A stretch of DNA of 8,779 bases from Bacteroidia bacterium (GCA_004525825.1 SPBY01000103.1:1-8779); one strand, 5' to 3'. Counted from the stretch's first letter, positions 1 to 6,046 are shown. Notes: a model not told the origin generated them from the sequence alone. Made by a program: numbers and translations.

Positions 1-721
1 CCTCGTCGGTAACATTGAGGCTGTGGGAAACTGCCTGCACGTCGTCGTCGTCCTCAAACTCGTCTATAATTTTCATGATCTGGACCGCCTGTTCAAGGGT
101 CAGGTCCATCGCTTCATTGGGAATCCTCTGGAGTTCTGCACTCTCGGGTTCCAGACCCATCGCCTGAAGTTTCAGCTGGACGTTGTGGAACTCCTCCATG
201 GGGGTGGTGATCATAAAGGTATCCTCTTCCAGTTCGATGTCCTCTATACCTGCATCGATCATTTCCAGTTCAAACTCGTCGGGATCGAGCTCTCCCTTGG
301 CCAGGCTGATAATGCCCTTGCGTTCAAACATAAAACTAAGGGAACCATTGGTACCCAGACTGCCGCCCCGCTTGTTGAAGATGGCTCGCACGTTACTGAC
401 GGTGCGGAGATGGTTATCTGTAAGACATTCGACCATCACCCCGATCCCATGCGGCAACATTCCCTCAAAAGTGAGCTCCTGGAAAGCCGAGGCATCTCTG
501 TTGGCTTTGTTGATGGCCCGCTGAATGGTGTCCTTGGGCATGTTCATTCCCCGGGCATTCTGAATGGCTGAGCGAAGCCTCGGATTGGAATCCACGTCGG
601 TTCCGCCCACGCTGGCTGCTACGGTAATCTCTTTGATCAGTTTGGTGAAGAGTTTTCCCCTTTTGGCATCAGTGGCGCCTTTTTTGCGCTTGATAGTTGA
701 CCATTTACTGTGTCCTGACAT
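1..721 (-). CDS. yebC: YebC/PmpR (TACO1) family protein, C-terminus cut by window edge
   Basis: The reverse strand from the ATG at 721-719 stays open to the window edge for 240 codons. It begins with the family hallmark MSGHSKWSTIKRKKG. Further family signatures follow: NPRLRSAIQNARGMNMPKD (about residues 47-65), FEGMLPHGIGVMVE, TDNHLRTVSNVRAIFNK and GGSLGTNGSLSFMF. The C-terminal region is rich in acidic residues (EFEDDDD) and ends here at VTDE. Family members are about 240-250 residues, so only the last few residues are missing. YebC proteins are cytoplasmic. They were first described as DNA-binding regulators, and some members and the mitochondrial homologue TACO1 act in translation, easing synthesis through difficult stretches such as polyproline. 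Which role applies here cannot be told. The LiaF-like gene lies 57 bp upstream on the same strand, but a good promoter match in that gap suggests yebC can be transcribed on its own. Longer reading frames on the opposite strand are shadows. Confidence 0.96.
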   Translation of the reverse strand, partial: MSGHSKWSTIKRKKGATDAKRGKLFTKLIKEITVAASVGGTDVDSNPRLRSAIQNARGMNMPKDTIQRAINKANRDASAFQELTFEGMLPHGIGVMVECLTDNHLRTVSNVRAIFNKRGGSLGTNGSLSFMFERKGIISLAKGELDPDEFELEMIDAGIEDIELEEDTFMITTPMEEFHNVQLKLQAMGLEPESAELQRIPNEAMDLTLEQAVQIMKIIDEFEDDDDVQAVSHSLNVTDE

Positions 722-743
722 ATTTCTGGTGCAATATTTACTA

Positions 744-773
744 CAAAATTAGAAAAATGCCTGTAAGCTGAAA
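744..773 (-). promoter_or_regulatory. Bacteroidota-type promoter for yebC
   Basis: On the minus strand TAATTTTG (751-744) matches the Bacteroidota -7 consensus TAnnTTTG exactly. A TTTC (773-770) lies 18 bp upstream, where the -33 element TTTG/TTG is expected, so that half is imperfect. The -7 element ends 22 bp before the yebC ATG. The -33 part falls just before the stop codon of the LiaF-like gene. Confidence 0.5.
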
Positions 774-778
774 GGCAA

Positions 779-1312
779 TCAGCGACGGATCACCTGAACT
801 CCCCCGAAAACTACATCCACTTTGATGTCTATATTGGCGGTATCGGCTCTCCATGAATCACTTTCGTAGATGGTCGTTCCGAATACGGCACTGTTCCCGT
901 CAGGCAACTCGGCACCTGCAAAGACAGCATCCACTTTAATTCTTACCGGTTTGTCCCTGGGAATAATGATTTGAGTTCCCCCAAAAACGGTGCTTACCTT
1001 GGCACGAAAACTGCCCTGGTCCAGGTTTACATTGGTGAAATCGTACACACCCTTGGCAAATAAAACAGTATACTCTTTGCCCGACTCAGGATTCTCATAG
1101 ACCCTTTCATTGAAGATGGTCTCCTCCTGTGTAAAGTGATGTTCGGAGATAAAACTCCTCCCAAACAGGACCTTGAGTCCTATCAACACCAGGAAGATAC
1201 CTACCAGCACTTTGAATACCGGAAAATCTACATTGAATACCACTTTGATAATAAGTGCGACTCCAAGTAAGAGTAAAAACGCACCCCAGAATATTCCTGC
1301 TCCCATTTTCAT
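779..1312 (-). CDS. LiaF-like small membrane protein
   Basis: This 177-residue protein has two hydrophobic segments at about residues 6-26 and 30-50, joined by a short loop, as in the LiaF/DUF5668 N-terminal region. A soluble C-terminal domain from about residue 80 has repeated beta-strand units: VSTVFGGTQIIIP (106-118), VDAVFAGAELPDG (127-139) and VDVVFGGVQVIRR (165-177). The last unit ends the protein. This repeating V-x-x-VFGG pattern is typical of the LiaF-like C-terminal domain (cell-wall-active antibiotics response family). In Firmicutes LiaF inhibits the LiaRS two-component system. In Bacteroidota such proteins are common but poorly characterised, and no sensor kinase or response regulator is nearby, so an envelope-stress role is only an inference. 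The start is MKM; the ATG two codons later would also work. It diverges from miaB across a 128-bp gap. Confidence 0.82.
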   Translation of the reverse strand: MKMGAGIFWGAFLLLLGVALIIKVVFNVDFPVFKVLVGIFLVLIGLKVLFGRSFISEHHFTQEETIFNERVYENPESGKEYTVLFAKGVYDFTNVNLDQGSFRAKVSTVFGGTQIIIPRDKPVRIKVDAVFAGAELPDGNSAVFGTTIYESDSWRADTANIDIKVDVVFGGVQVIRR

Positions 1313-1317
1313 GTGTT

Positions 1318-1349
1318 TAAATATATAAATATTATAATCTTCAATGCAA
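1318..1349 (-). promoter_or_regulatory. weak candidate promoter for LiaF-like gene
   Basis: On the minus strand TATATTTA (1325-1318) matches seven of the eight positions of TAnnTTTG, with TTG (1349-1347) 21 bp upstream. It lies only 5 bp before the ATG. The region is very A+T-rich, so a chance match is quite possible. Confidence 0.22.
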
Positions 1350-1426
1350 GTATAAGAAGAGATTAAAGGTGACGGAAGAACAATTCGGTAAACGGTTCCA
1401 TATTATCGGTAAATGGTCATTTTTTT

Positions 1427-1434
1427 TACCTTTG
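1427..1434 (+). promoter_or_regulatory. Bacteroidota -7 element directly upstream of miaB
   Basis: TACCTTTG matches TAnnTTTG exactly and is followed by only 6 bases (CCCTCC) before the ATG at 1441. No convincing -33 TTTG/TTG is seen at the usual 19-20 bp spacing. If used, transcription would begin close to the start codon, giving a very short or leaderless mRNA. It also argues for the ATG at 1441 over the in-frame GTG at 1369, which lies upstream of the promoter. Confidence 0.55.
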
Positions 1435-1440
1435 CCCTCC

Positions 1441-2766
1441 ATGTCGACACGAAAGCTTTACATAGAAACCTATGGCTGCCAAATGAATGTGGTGGATAGC
1501 GAGGTGGTCGCGGCCATTCTCCAGCAACACAATTATCAGGTGACTGAAGAGCTGGATGAGGCCGACCTGGTGCTGGTTAACACCTGTTCCATCAGAGATA
1601 ATGCCGAACAACGCGTCAGAGCCAGGATTCGGGAATTTGGCCGTCTCAAGGAGAAGAGCCATTCGTTTTCGGTGGGCGTGATCGGTTGCATGGCAGAACG
1701 GCTCAAAGAGAAGCTTCTTGAAGAGGAAAACACGGTCGACCTGGTGGTGGGCCCGGATTCCTACCGCGATCTTCCTGCCCTCTTGCAGGAGGTGGAGAGC
1801 GGACAGAAGGGGATCAATACCCTGCTTTCGCTGGAAGAGACCTACGGAGATATTCGACCCGTAAGGATGGACCGCAACCACGTGACCTCCTTTGTGGCCA
1901 TCATGAGGGGGTGCAACAATTTCTGCTCTTACTGTGTGGTTCCGGGGACACGGGGAAGAGAACGGAGCCGGGATCCAGAGACCGTTGTTCGGGAATGCAA
2001 AGAGCTGTTTGAACAGGGTTACCGGGAAGTGACCCTCCTGGGTCAGAATGTCAATTCGTACCGCTGGAAGGAAGGAGAGCAAGTCCTGAAGTTTGAAAAA
2101 CTGCTGGAAAGAGTTGCGAAGATCCATCCGCTGCTTCGTGTTCGTTTTGCCACCTCTCACCCCAAAGACATGTCGGACCATTTGCTGAAGGTAATCGCGA
2201 AGTTTCCCAATCTGTGCCAGGCGATTCACCTGCCGTTACAATCGGGCAGCACCTCGGTGCTGGGGCGCATGAAACGCAGGTATACCCGGGAACAATACAT
2301 GGAACGGATTCAGGCGATCCGGAAGTTCTTACCCGGAGCTACCATATCTACCGACATCATAGCCGGATTTTGCGGGGAAACCGAGGAAGAACATCAGCAG
2401 ACCCTCAGCCTGATGGAATGGGCCGGCTACGATTTTGCCTATATGTTCAAATACAGTGAACGACCGGAAACCTTCGCCGCTGAGAAACTCAATGACGATG
2501 TTCCGGAGGAGGTCAAATCAAGGCGACTGAACGAAATTATAGTATTGCAGTCCAGGCTTTCCCTGCGGAGTAAAGAGCGCGACCTGGGCCAGACCTATGA
2601 AGTCCTGGAAGGCCCCTCCAAAAAATCGGACGCCTACCTGTATGGCCGCACCTCCCAAAATAAAGTGGTTGTTTTTCCAAAAGGGACTCTGAAACAGGGC
2701 GACTATGCCAGAGTGGTCATAAAAGACTGCACATCAGCTACCCTGAAGGGAAATGTGGTGTCTTAA
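1441..2766 (+). CDS. miaB: tRNA-2-methylthio-N6-dimethylallyladenosine synthase MiaB
   Basis: This 441-residue radical-SAM methylthiotransferase adds a methylthio group to i6A37 in tRNAs that read codons starting with U, stabilising codon-anticodon pairing. All three domains are visible. The N-terminal UPF0004 domain opens with KLYIETYGCQMN and carries the auxiliary-cluster cysteines C13, C49 (NTCSIR) and C83 (IGCMAER). The radical-SAM core has the CxxxCxxC motif at C158, C162 and C165 (RGCNNFCSYCVVPGTRGRERSR-type signature). The C-terminal TRAM domain (about 377-440) binds RNA. The signature VVPGTRGRERSR fits MiaB rather than RimO or MtaB. The frame is open upstream to a GTG at 1369, but that would add 24 residues unlike any MiaB N-terminus. 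The ATG at 1441 gives the usual start and follows a promoter element. It converges on the STAS gene, 35 bp away. A 267-codon antisense frame inside it is a shadow. Confidence 0.97.
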   Translation: MSTRKLYIETYGCQMNVVDSEVVAAILQQHNYQVTEELDEADLVLVNTCSIRDNAEQRVRARIREFGRLKEKSHSFSVGVIGCMAERLKEKLLEEENTVDLVVGPDSYRDLPALLQEVESGQKGINTLLSLEETYGDIRPVRMDRNHVTSFVAIMRGCNNFCSYCVVPGTRGRERSRDPETVVRECKELFEQGYREVTLLGQNVNSYRWKEGEQVLKFEKLLERVAKIHPLLRVRFATSHPKDMSDHLLKVIAKFPNLCQAIHLPLQSGSTSVLGRMKRRYTREQYMERIQAIRKFLPGATISTDIIAGFCGETEEEHQQTLSLMEWAGYDFAYMFKYSERPETFAAEKLNDDVPEEVKSRRLNEIIVLQSRLSLRSKERDLGQTYEVLEGPSKKSDAYLYGRTSQNKVVVFPKGTLKQGDYARVVIKDCTSATLKGNVVS

Positions 2767-2768
2767 CC

Positions 2769-2803
2769 GAGCTTGCGAGCTCAGCACCCCGGTGGGCTCA
2801 GCT
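2769..2803. terminator. GC-rich hairpin between convergent genes, possible terminator
   Basis: The 35-bp gap between the miaB stop and the STAS stop contains a perfect 5-bp stem GAGCT (2769-2773) and AGCTC (2778-2782) with loop TGCG. A longer imperfect fold can pair the first or second GAGC with GCTC at 2796-2799 around CACC/GGTG. GCTCAGC also occurs twice (2779-2785 and 2796-2802). No T-tract follows on either strand, so this is not a classical intrinsic terminator. A bidirectional transcription end is inferred from position. Confidence 0.3.
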
Positions 2804-3149
2804 AGTCCAGTAACTGCAGGATCTTCTCCTGGACAGGAGCACAGGTGCACATGGCGAGTTCTTCTTCCAACTCCAGAAGAACCATCAACTCTTTCACATC
2901 GTCGGTGAGGTTGCAAAGTTTGAACTCACTGCCACATAGCCTGGCGTGATCCGTAACCGCAAGCAATACACCGAAGCCAGAGGTATCGATGAACCTGATT
3001 CCTTCCAGGTTAAAAATCACAGAAATTCCGGGTTCTTCCACCAGCTCCTTGAGCTGTTCTTTTACCAGTTCCGAAAACAGGGTGTTCAACCTGTTCACCT
3101 GGAACAGTTCCACCCTGCACTCACTTCCTTCCTTTACAATTTTCAGCAT
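2802..3149 (-). CDS. single-domain STAS protein (anti-sigma factor antagonist-like)
   Basis: This 115-residue protein is all STAS domain, close to the length of SpoIIAA/RsbV. The core motif NLEGIRFIDTSGFGVLL (about residues 47-63) contains the conserved D-T/S-S-G loop. S57 aligns with the serine that partner kinases phosphorylate in SpoIIAA. The short beta strand VELFQVNRLN near the N-terminus and a C-terminal helix (EKILQLL) also fit. Known relatives bind an anti-sigma kinase and free a sigma factor when unphosphorylated; others act in different phosphorelays. No kinase, phosphatase or sigma factor is in the window, so the partner is unknown. The C-terminal part contains an unusual CTC pair (C101, C103). 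It lies downstream of the amidohydrolase on the same strand but across 120 bp, so it may be transcribed separately. Confidence 0.85.
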   Translation of the reverse strand: MLKIVKEGSECRVELFQVNRLNTLFSELVKEQLKELVEEPGISVIFNLEGIRFIDTSGFGVLLAVTDHARLCGSEFKLCNLTDDVKELMVLLELEEELAMCTCAPVQEKILQLLD

Positions 3150-3174
3150 ATCTATGGGTCACAAAATCAGCCTA

Positions 3175-3206
3175 CAAAGTAAAGTGTATCTGATTACCAG
3201 AGGCAA
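3175..3206 (-). promoter_or_regulatory. candidate promoter for STAS gene
   Basis: On the minus strand TTACTTTG (3182-3175) matches seven of the eight positions of TAnnTTTG, with TTG (3206-3204) 21 bp upstream. It is 25 bp before the STAS ATG. A second near match, TGATTTTG, lies closer to the start. Neither is perfect. Confidence 0.3.
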
Positions 3207-3221
3207 GAAATAAGGATGAAG

Positions 3222-3245
3222 TTATCCACAAAAAACGGTGAATAA
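3222..3245. promoter_or_regulatory. DnaA-box-like inverted pair
   Basis: TTATCCACA (3222-3230) matches the DnaA-box consensus TTATNCACA exactly. Six bases later, GGTGAATAA (3237-3245) reads TTATTCACC on the other strand, one base off the consensus. Together they form an imperfect inverted repeat that could also fold as a hairpin (TTAT and CAC pairing with GTG and ATAA, one C-A mismatch). It sits between the amidohydrolase stop and the STAS gene. It could be a DnaA site, another dyad operator, or a weak transcript-end hairpin. Two boxes are too few for an origin. Confidence 0.35.
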
Positions 3246-3269
3246 GGGGTCTGCGAATGGAGGTGATAG

Positions 3270-4331
3270 CTACTTAAAAGCTTCCGGATACCAGTAGAGG
3301 GCATTGGTATAATAGATTTTCCTAAGCACTTTCTTACTCAGATCCAAGCCTGTAAATTCCTTGTCAACGTTGAGGGAACTCATCAGGCTGTCGGTGGCAA
3401 AGTAGGTCCAGTCCGAACTCCACTCGTTTTCGAGCCAGGTAAGCCTGTCCTCATAGCTGGAGCCTGAGATCCCCAGATCGGTGGCATAAAGAATACGGTC
3501 CTGGTACTTTAGGAGGAAATCAATGACCTTCTCCCGATCCTGAACCTGCAGGTGGCACACCCTGGCGGCCAGGTCCACCGCAAAATTGGGATAACGTTCC
3601 AGGCGCTCCGCCAGCACATCCACATCCCATTCCAGGCTGCCCAGGTGGGCTCCCACCATTTTTAAGCCGGGGTAGCTGGCCAGGACATTATCTCTGGACT
3701 CCATCAGCCTTTTGTGGGAAGGGGATTCGGGATGCAGATACATGTGGTATTGGGGATTGTCTGTAAAGTAGTTCTTGTCTCCATTGACGGTCATGGAATC
3801 TATGGGAAGCCAGCAGTTTAGAGGTTCCCCAATATGTGTAAGCAGTGGTAGACCGCTGCTTTCCATGAAATCCAGGATGGGCTCAAAGAGTGGATCGTCC
3901 AAAAACACAAAGCGTCCCTGGCTGTCCTGGAAAGTCATGCCAATATCTTTCCAGACCTTGAATCCCACGGCTCCCTGATCAATATCTTCCTGGAGTTTCT
4001 GAACCACCCCTTCCGCCCAACCCGGATCCTCGAAGCCCTCCATGGAGAAGGTGGCCAGCCAGCTTATGTCTTCAGGGTAAAGGTCTTTCATCTTCATGGC
4101 GAAGTGCTTCTGCTCATCGATGTTTTTCTGGCTGTCTGACCGGGTATTAATGGTAAGCAACAGAAACCCTTGAGAATTTGCGTACTCCATGATGGCCGGA
4201 TCCTCGGTCCGGATATGCACATGAGCATCAACCTTGGTCAGACTATGATATAGGTCTGCCTTTTTGCTGGTGCAAGAGGTCAAAAAGAAGACTAATACCA
4301 GGAGAGGAATCAGGAGTTTTTTGTACATCAT
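3270..4331 (-). CDS. lipoprotein amidohydrolase (Amidohydro_2-like TIM barrel)
   Basis: This 353-residue protein starts with a lipoprotein signal: MMYKK, a hydrophobic stretch (6-18) and lipobox LTSC with the lipidated Cys at 20. It should therefore be anchored in the envelope, facing the periplasm or cell surface. The mature part looks like a metal-dependent hydrolase of the amidohydrolase superfamily. It has DAHVHI (D35, H37, H39) at the end of the first strand, GFKVWKD (123-129) with lysines that could bind metal or substrate, THIGEP (H166), GAHLG (H229) and YATDLG (D285). The tail TNALYWYP matches the usual C-terminal helix of the family. Family members hydrolyse or decarboxylate varied small substrates, so the substrate is unknown. 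It lies 20 bp downstream of the acyltransferase with no visible promoter between, so the two are probably co-transcribed. Most related enzymes are cytoplasmic; a lipid anchor is less usual. Confidence 0.85.
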   Translation of the reverse strand: MMYKKLLIPLLVLVFFLTSCTSKKADLYHSLTKVDAHVHIRTEDPAIMEYANSQGFLLLTINTRSDSQKNIDEQKHFAMKMKDLYPEDISWLATFSMEGFEDPGWAEGVVQKLQEDIDQGAVGFKVWKDIGMTFQDSQGRFVFLDDPLFEPILDFMESSGLPLLTHIGEPLNCWLPIDSMTVNGDKNYFTDNPQYHMYLHPESPSHKRLMESRDNVLASYPGLKMVGAHLGSLEWDVDVLAERLERYPNFAVDLAARVCHLQVQDREKVIDFLLKYQDRILYATDLGISGSSYEDRLTWLENEWSSDWTYFATDSLMSSLNVDKEFTGLDLSKKVLRKIYYTNALYWYPEAFK

Positions 4332-4351
4332 CTTTGGGATATGAAAGTGCT

Positions 4352-5458
4352 TTAAATTCTGATATATATTTTATGTTTGTTGAGCCAGTAACATATATAC
4401 CATAGCAAAAACAGAACGATTGCGCTGGTCAGAATCGAAGCCGTTAATGTTCCCATCCAACCAAAGAGGAAAAAGGTAAAGGGATGAAGGATGGCTTCGA
4501 TAAAGACTGCTCCACCCACATGGGCGAACAGATATATAAACAGTGGATTCATTCCCACCACCCTGAAAAAAATCGACCACTTCTGCCGTTTCCTGATATC
4601 AATCAACCAATAAGAAAAGGCGAGGGTCAGGAAGGTCCAGCCACCACTCACAATCACGAAAGAGGAAGTGCATATTCTCTTGATAATCGGCGTAATGGGG
4701 TTGAGCCCATACCCGACTATCACGCCAATCACCCCAACGATTAAAAGAATCTTCAGCTTTTGACCCGCCTTTCGCTGACTCATGAGCAATTGGCCCGCAA
4801 GAACCCCCCAGATAGTATGGGCGGTGGTTGGTATAGCATTGAACGAGACCCAGTGTCCCTGCAGGTCAGCCCCCCCATATTGCAGGTCCAGCCAGGTTCC
4901 GAAATTCTCATTGGCCACGAAGGCATGGTTGAAGCCCTCCACCGGGAAACCCCGGTAAATGATCTCGGTAAGTGCAAGGAGCAGAAAGGAGAAGATGATT
5001 TGCACCCAGGCAGGTTTCTTCATGACCAGGAAGGCCAGGATATAGGTCACGGCCAACTGAGCCAGCACATTCTGAAAACGAAACACAATTTTTCCTGGAT
5101 CGATGCAATAGAGCGCCCAACCAAGGAATAACAACAGGAAGGCCCTTTGCAAAACGTGCCGGGTGATTTGAGCATGAGATTGACCACGCTTAAGGCGATT
5201 GGCCAGAGAATAGGGCATGGCCACCCCCACAATAAACATGAAGTAGGGCTGGATCAGATCCCAGAATCTGAGTCCGTTCCAGGGATGGTGATCGAATTGT
5301 TCGGCAATCGTGTAGATGAAGGAACCTTCCAGGGAAGGATCGTGCAAAGTAGAGAACAGGTGGGTAAATTCAGCAATCAATAAAAACATGGTTGCTCCCC
5401 GGAAAAAGTCGAGCGATAATAATCGTTCCGGGTTTTGGGAGGAGGCGGAATTTGTCAT
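4352..5458 (-). CDS. HGSNAT/NagX-like multi-pass acyltransferase (DUF5009/DUF1624-like)
   Basis: This 368-residue integral membrane protein has about ten hydrophobic segments. It has an early RLLSLDFFRGATMFLLI motif (12-28) and a loop plus helix DHHPWNGLRFWDLIQPYFMF (56-74). That pattern, H-x-x-W-N-G-L-x-x-x-D-L-x-x-P, is shared with human heparan-alpha-glucosaminide N-acetyltransferase, where the histidine of the motif is the proposed acetyl carrier; here it aligns with H57. Other family-like pieces are IPTTAHTIWGVLAGQLL (209-225) and GMNPLFIYLFAH (302-313). Such proteins move acetyl groups from cytoplasmic acetyl-CoA to a sugar amine on the far side of the membrane. The bacterial NagX-type members are mostly uncharacterised, so substrate and direction are inferred. 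The start ATG follows a promoter match closely. It is first in a likely two-gene operon with the lipoprotein amidohydrolase. Confidence 0.85.
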   Translation of the reverse strand: MTNSASSQNPERLLSLDFFRGATMFLLIAEFTHLFSTLHDPSLEGSFIYTIAEQFDHHPWNGLRFWDLIQPYFMFIVGVAMPYSLANRLKRGQSHAQITRHVLQRAFLLLFLGWALYCIDPGKIVFRFQNVLAQLAVTYILAFLVMKKPAWVQIIFSFLLLALTEIIYRGFPVEGFNHAFVANENFGTWLDLQYGGADLQGHWVSFNAIPTTAHTIWGVLAGQLLMSQRKAGQKLKILLIVGVIGVIVGYGLNPITPIIKRICTSSFVIVSGGWTFLTLAFSYWLIDIRKRQKWSIFFRVVGMNPLFIYLFAHVGGAVFIEAILHPFTFFLFGWMGTLTASILTSAIVLFLLWYICYWLNKHKIYIRI

Positions 5459-5465
5459 AATCCTT

Positions 5466-5496
5466 CAAAAATAGCTCTAAGGTATTTCTAATACAA
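5466..5496 (-). promoter_or_regulatory. Bacteroidota-type promoter for acyltransferase operon
   Basis: On the minus strand TATTTTTG (5473-5466) matches TAnnTTTG exactly and TTG (5496-5494) lies 20 bp upstream, close to the expected -33 spacing. This is the best two-part match in the window. Only 7 bases (AAGGATT) separate it from the ATG at 5458, so the predicted transcript start falls at or next to the start codon. Confidence 0.6.
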
Positions 5497-5651
5497 GAGG
5501 TTCTCCACAATTATTTCTGAATCGGGCTGCTGATATAAAATGAGAAGCTTGAGCTTGTTGATGATGACTAATCCGCTACAGTACAACAAAATATGGACTT
5601 ATTCGTCTAGCTACTAATTACCAATTTCAATTCTACCCTAACAATTACGTC

Positions 5652-6010
5652 ATGAAAAAGTATTTATCACTATTATTTGTTCTTAGCTTTTTTATAGTCA
5701 CATCCTGTGAGAATAAATATGATATTGAAGCTGATAAACAGGCTTTGGCAAAGCTAAGTGCTGAGGAATTTGATGCGAATTTCCTCTCGGGTAACCCAGA
5801 TGCCAGCGTTGAGTTTTATACTGATATGGCACTAAGAATTCAAGATGGAGAGATATTTTCGGGCAAAGAGGCACATTTATAGGCTTATGGGTCCATAAAG
5901 AATGGGGTGATAGCTTACATAGAAAGGATGCCTGGGTGGATGTCTGTGAACGGCAAAAAGATGGCTCATGGAAAATGGTATTTACCTTAACTACTGAACT
6001 TCAATATTAG
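5652..6010 (+). pseudogene. broken DUF4440/SnoaL-like lipoprotein gene
   Basis: The first 76 codons (5652-5882) encode a lipoprotein signal: MKKYLSLLFVLSFFIVTSC, lipobox VTSC with Cys 19. They continue with the start of a DUF4440/SnoaL-like domain, ending YTDMALRIQDGEIFSGKEAHL and then TAG. From about 5876 another frame continues (positions 2 modulo 3) to the TAG at 6008-6010. It reads GLWVHKEWG, then DAWVDVCERQKDGSWKMVF and TTELQY, which looks like the end of the same fold. Intact relatives have, by my recollection, about 60 residues between the GKEA motif and the WVDV strand; here about 16 remain. So I infer an internal deletion plus a frameshift. The second piece has no start codon of its own. 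The gene is visibly more A+T-rich than its neighbours. No TAnnTTTG element is seen upstream. The 76-residue product might still be made, but would lack the rest of the domain. Confidence 0.7.
5885..5898. repeat. TTATGG/CCATAA inverted repeat at pseudogene break
   Basis: TTATGG (5885-5890), GT, CCATAA (5893-5898) forms a near-palindrome two bases after the premature stop of the broken gene. The same two arms recur, spaced further apart, just past the gene's end at 6025-6045. Confidence 0.5.
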
Positions 6011-6023
6011 CCACTGCTGTTTC

Positions 6024-6046
6024 TTTATGGGACAATAATCCATAAA
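6024..6046. terminator. A+T-rich hairpin between convergent genes
   Basis: TTTATGG (6024-6030) and CCATAAA (6040-6046) form a perfect 7-bp stem with a 9-base loop. It lies 13 bp after the last stop of the broken gene and 32 bp beyond the M14 peptidase stop, so it could mark the end of both transcripts. There is no long T-tract on either side and the stem is weak, so the terminator role is a guess from position. Confidence 0.3.

Noticed and set aside
23..571. 182-codon plus-strand frame over yebC
   Set aside because: The minus strand encodes an almost complete YebC with all family signatures, so this is a shadow.
1369..1440. In-frame 24-codon extension of miaB from a GTG
   Set aside because: The residues do not resemble a MiaB N-terminus, and the stretch includes the promoter element next to the ATG at 1441.
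1426..2229. 267-codon open frame on the minus strand inside miaB
   Set aside because: It lies entirely antisense to a well-conserved gene, has no recognisable domain, and is explained as a shadow of the codon use of miaB.
3222..3245. Replication origin
   Set aside because: Only two DnaA-like boxes are present, with no further cluster, no strong A+T-rich unwinding region and no dnaA, dnaN or other origin-linked gene nearby.
5543..5566. Short tandem AGCTTG copies upstream of the broken gene
   Set aside because: Only two adjacent 6-base copies, which is expected by chance, and no further structure is linked to them.
5652..6010. Programmed frameshift joining the two halves of the broken lipoprotein gene
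   Set aside because: There is no slippery heptamer at the junction, and the middle of the domain seems to be missing, which a frameshift would not restore.
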